From Acidimicrobiales bacterium (GTDB taxonomy: Bacteria; Actinomycetota; Acidimicrobiia; Acidimicrobiales; RAAP-2), in the NCBI GenBank assembly GCA_017882985.1, contig JADGOK010000042.1, positions 1-7,042 of the forward strand: 7,042 nt of DNA, written 5' to 3'. Every line of letters begins with the position of its first letter. Within the stretch, counting starts at the first letter, position 1. Under the pieces are notes generated by a model. That model ran no database searches. It was not told the DNA's origin and saw nothing but the letters and a program-made list of their open reading frames with translations. A program made the position numbers and the translations under genes. Below are positions 5,815-7,042 of this stretch, in pieces.

Positions 5815-7042
5815 CTAGTCGATATGACGAAAGGCGACAACGTTTGGTTCGGAACTCTCCTCCTCGCCACATGGGAGAATCACCCTGACGCGGGTGCCGG
5901 TCACCGAGTCCGACTGTAGGGTGACGTCGCCAGCGTGGGCCACGATGATGCTGCGCACGATGGGAAGCCCGAGCCCCGTACCGGACCGAGATCGACTGGC
6001 GTCAGCTCGCCAAAATCTGTCGAAGGCGTGACTCGCTTCCTCACGTGTCATGCCGGGTCCTGAATCTGCAACCTCGAGTACCACCGTGTCTCCCTTGACG
6101 GCCAGGCGGACCTCGACGGCTGCATCGTGTGGCGTGTACCGAAGAGAGTTATTGACCAGGTTGGCCACGACGCGACGGAGCCCGGAAGGGTCGCCCTGAA
6201 CGATAACCGAGCCAGGACCCTCGACTTTGATAGTCCGATGAGGGTCAGTGGTCGACGCGTCATCCACTACGTCCTGGATCAGCCGCGCGAGGTCGACGGG
6301 AGCGCGGTCCATGTGTCGGCCCTCGTCAAGACGAGCCAAGAGGAGGAGTTCTTCAACGAGTCTGCCCATCTGGTTCCCGGAGACTCCGATGCGGTGGATA
6401 GCCTCGTCGCGCTCCTCGCCATTCCTCAACTCGCCCTGTCGCCACAACTCGGTGATGCCGAGGATGACCGAGACGGGGGTGCGGAGTTCGTGCGACGCGT
6501 CCGCCACGAACTGGCGAAGTTGAGTTTCGAGCGAGAGTTGCTCGTCGAGCATCACGTTGAACGCCTGCGCCAACTTGCCTGCCTCTGTCCTTCTTCGCAC
6601 CATCGTTACTCGACGCGTCCGGTCACCCGCGGTGATGGCGTCGGCCACCTCCGTGACCTCGGCGATCGGGCGCAGACCAAGTCGGGCGATCCAGAAGCCC
6701 GTGGCGGCGACAACCGCGAGGACCACGAACCCGGCCAGAAGGAAGGCGAGTCGGAAGAAACTCATCGTCGCGTCAATCTGCGCGAGTGAGACGGCTACGA
6801 GCATGTGAGTGTGCGAGTGCGGCAGTGCGAAAAGAACGGCGCGCCAGCGAAGGGAGTCGGAGGTTGAACCCACTGAGAAGATCTTGATGTCGTGGAGTGA
6901 CGTCGATACGGCGGAAGGAACTTGTGGGGACGCTCGCCCCGCATCGAGCGGTCTTGAGATGACGTTACGTTGTCCGTTAGTAATGACAGCGATGTAGTAC
7001 GCGCTGATCTTGTTGGTATTGAATGTCTGCGGCAAGGATCCG
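5815..7042 (-). CDS. Sensor histidine kinase, N-terminus cut by window edge
   Basis: This membrane sensor kinase autophosphorylates on histidine and passes phosphate to a response regulator. The frame is open to the right edge: two more codons (Gly, Ser) precede the TTG at 7033-7035, so that TTG is probably an internal leucine. Counting residues from it: an extracytoplasmic sensor part (1 to about 90), a membrane segment (about 93-117), HAMP (about 112-167, with LRPI), and a dimerisation/phosphoacceptor domain with His182 in SHELRTP (codon 6490-6492). The ATPase domain follows, with N-box NLVNNS (292-297), G1 DSGPGM (324-329), F-box FDRFW (338-342) and G2 GTGLGL (352-357). All catalytic motifs are intact. 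The missing 5' part should hold the first membrane helix and a short cytoplasmic tail. The sensor ending LVAVSLAQIDATM is common in actinobacterial kinases of the OmpR-partner class. A response regulator is expected just outside the window, upstream of this gene. Stop is TAG at 5815-5817. The signal sensed is unknown. Confidence 0.95.
   Translation of the reverse strand, partial: GSLPQTFNTNKISAYYIAVITNGQRNVISRPLDAGRASPQVPSAVSTSLHDIKIFSVGSTSDSLRWRAVLFALPHSHTHMLVAVSLAQIDATMSFFRLAFLLAGFVVLAVVAATGFWIARLGLRPIAEVTEVADAITAGDRTRRVTMVRRRTEAGKLAQAFNVMLDEQLSLETQLRQFVADASHELRTPVSVILGITELWRQGELRNGEERDEAIHRIGVSGNQMGRLVEELLLLARLDEGRHMDRAPVDLARLIQDVVDDASTTDPHRTIKVEGPGSVIVQGDPSGLRRVVANLVNNSLRYTPHDAAVEVRLAVKGDTVVLEVADSGPGMTREEASHAFDRFWRADASRSRSGTGLGLPIVRSIIVAHAGDVTLQSDSVTGTRVRVILPCGEEESSEPNVVAFRHID

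Noticed and set aside
5468..5872. 134-codon reverse-strand frame overlapping the kinase 3' end
   Set aside because: It overlaps the last 19 codons of the kinase in another frame, runs through the run of nine C, has no recognisable domain and no clear ribosome binding site. It was kept only as part of the intergenic description.
6127..6789. 220-codon forward frame antisense to the kinase
   Set aside because: The opposite strand encodes a kinase with all motifs intact. Long antisense frames are expected opposite high-GC genes, and this one shows no domain.
1..7042. GATC near both window ends (3-6 and 7037-7040), suggesting a cloned restriction fragment
   Set aside because: GATC is very frequent throughout this sequence, and the bases outside the sites do not fit a clean cloning junction, so an origin from a clone library cannot be argued.
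1..7042. CRISPR array, insertion sequence, complete tRNA or rRNA
   Set aside because: No regularly spaced repeats, no transposase-like protein with terminal repeats, and no complete cloverleaf or rRNA signature was found on either strand.
706..7042. Functional link between the transporter and the kinase, as in Bce-type peptide-sensing modules
   Set aside because: The kinase is convergent, separated by the ABC-F gene and two intergenic regions, and has its own extracytoplasmic sensor. The permease has a duplicated MacB/FtsX plan, not the BceB plan.

Overview
The window looks like a stretch of chromosome from a high-GC actinobacterium (roughly 60 % GC by eye). I base this on protein style: the permease N-terminus, the extracellular-sensor/HAMP histidine kinase and the Uup-like ABC-F protein all resemble actinobacterial family members. 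A possible leaderless start at the ABC-F gene also fits. No ribosomal RNA, complete tRNA, CRISPR array, transposase or phage gene is visible. A finer placement (for example Acidimicrobiia) would be a guess.

Layout, left to right. (1) Positions 1-704 (+) hold the 3' part of an ABC transporter ATPase of the MacB/LolD type; its start lies left of the window. (2) Positions 706-3249 (+) hold its partner, an 847-residue permease with two MacB/FtsX halves, starting one base after the ATPase stop. Together they form a two-gene operon for an exporter or envelope mechanotransmission complex of unknown substrate. (3) Positions 3250-3593 are non-coding as far as I can tell. They hold a strong hairpin after the permease, nested inverted repeats, a short GC microrepeat, and a -10-like hexamer just before the next gene. 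(4) Positions 3594-5300 (+) hold a complete ABC-F ATPase of Uup type, a soluble ribosome-associated protein and not a transporter. (5) Positions 5301-5814 are a 514-base convergent intergenic region of lower GC. It holds a hairpin directly after the stop, a short stretch with the geometry of a tRNA 3' end (T-arm, acceptor strand, CCA), another GC hairpin and a run of nine C. (6) Positions 5815-7042 (-) hold the C-terminal 409 or so residues of a membrane sensor histidine kinase. Its N-terminus, first membrane segment and probable response-regulator partner lie right of the window.

Functionally, the ATPase and permease form one machine. The ABC-F gene appears to be a separate transcription unit acting in translation, and the kinase belongs to a convergent two-component operon. 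Nothing in the sequence ties the kinase to the transporter. The coding part is ordinary. I do not see a convincing new biological system; the observations most worth checking are in the two intergenic regions.
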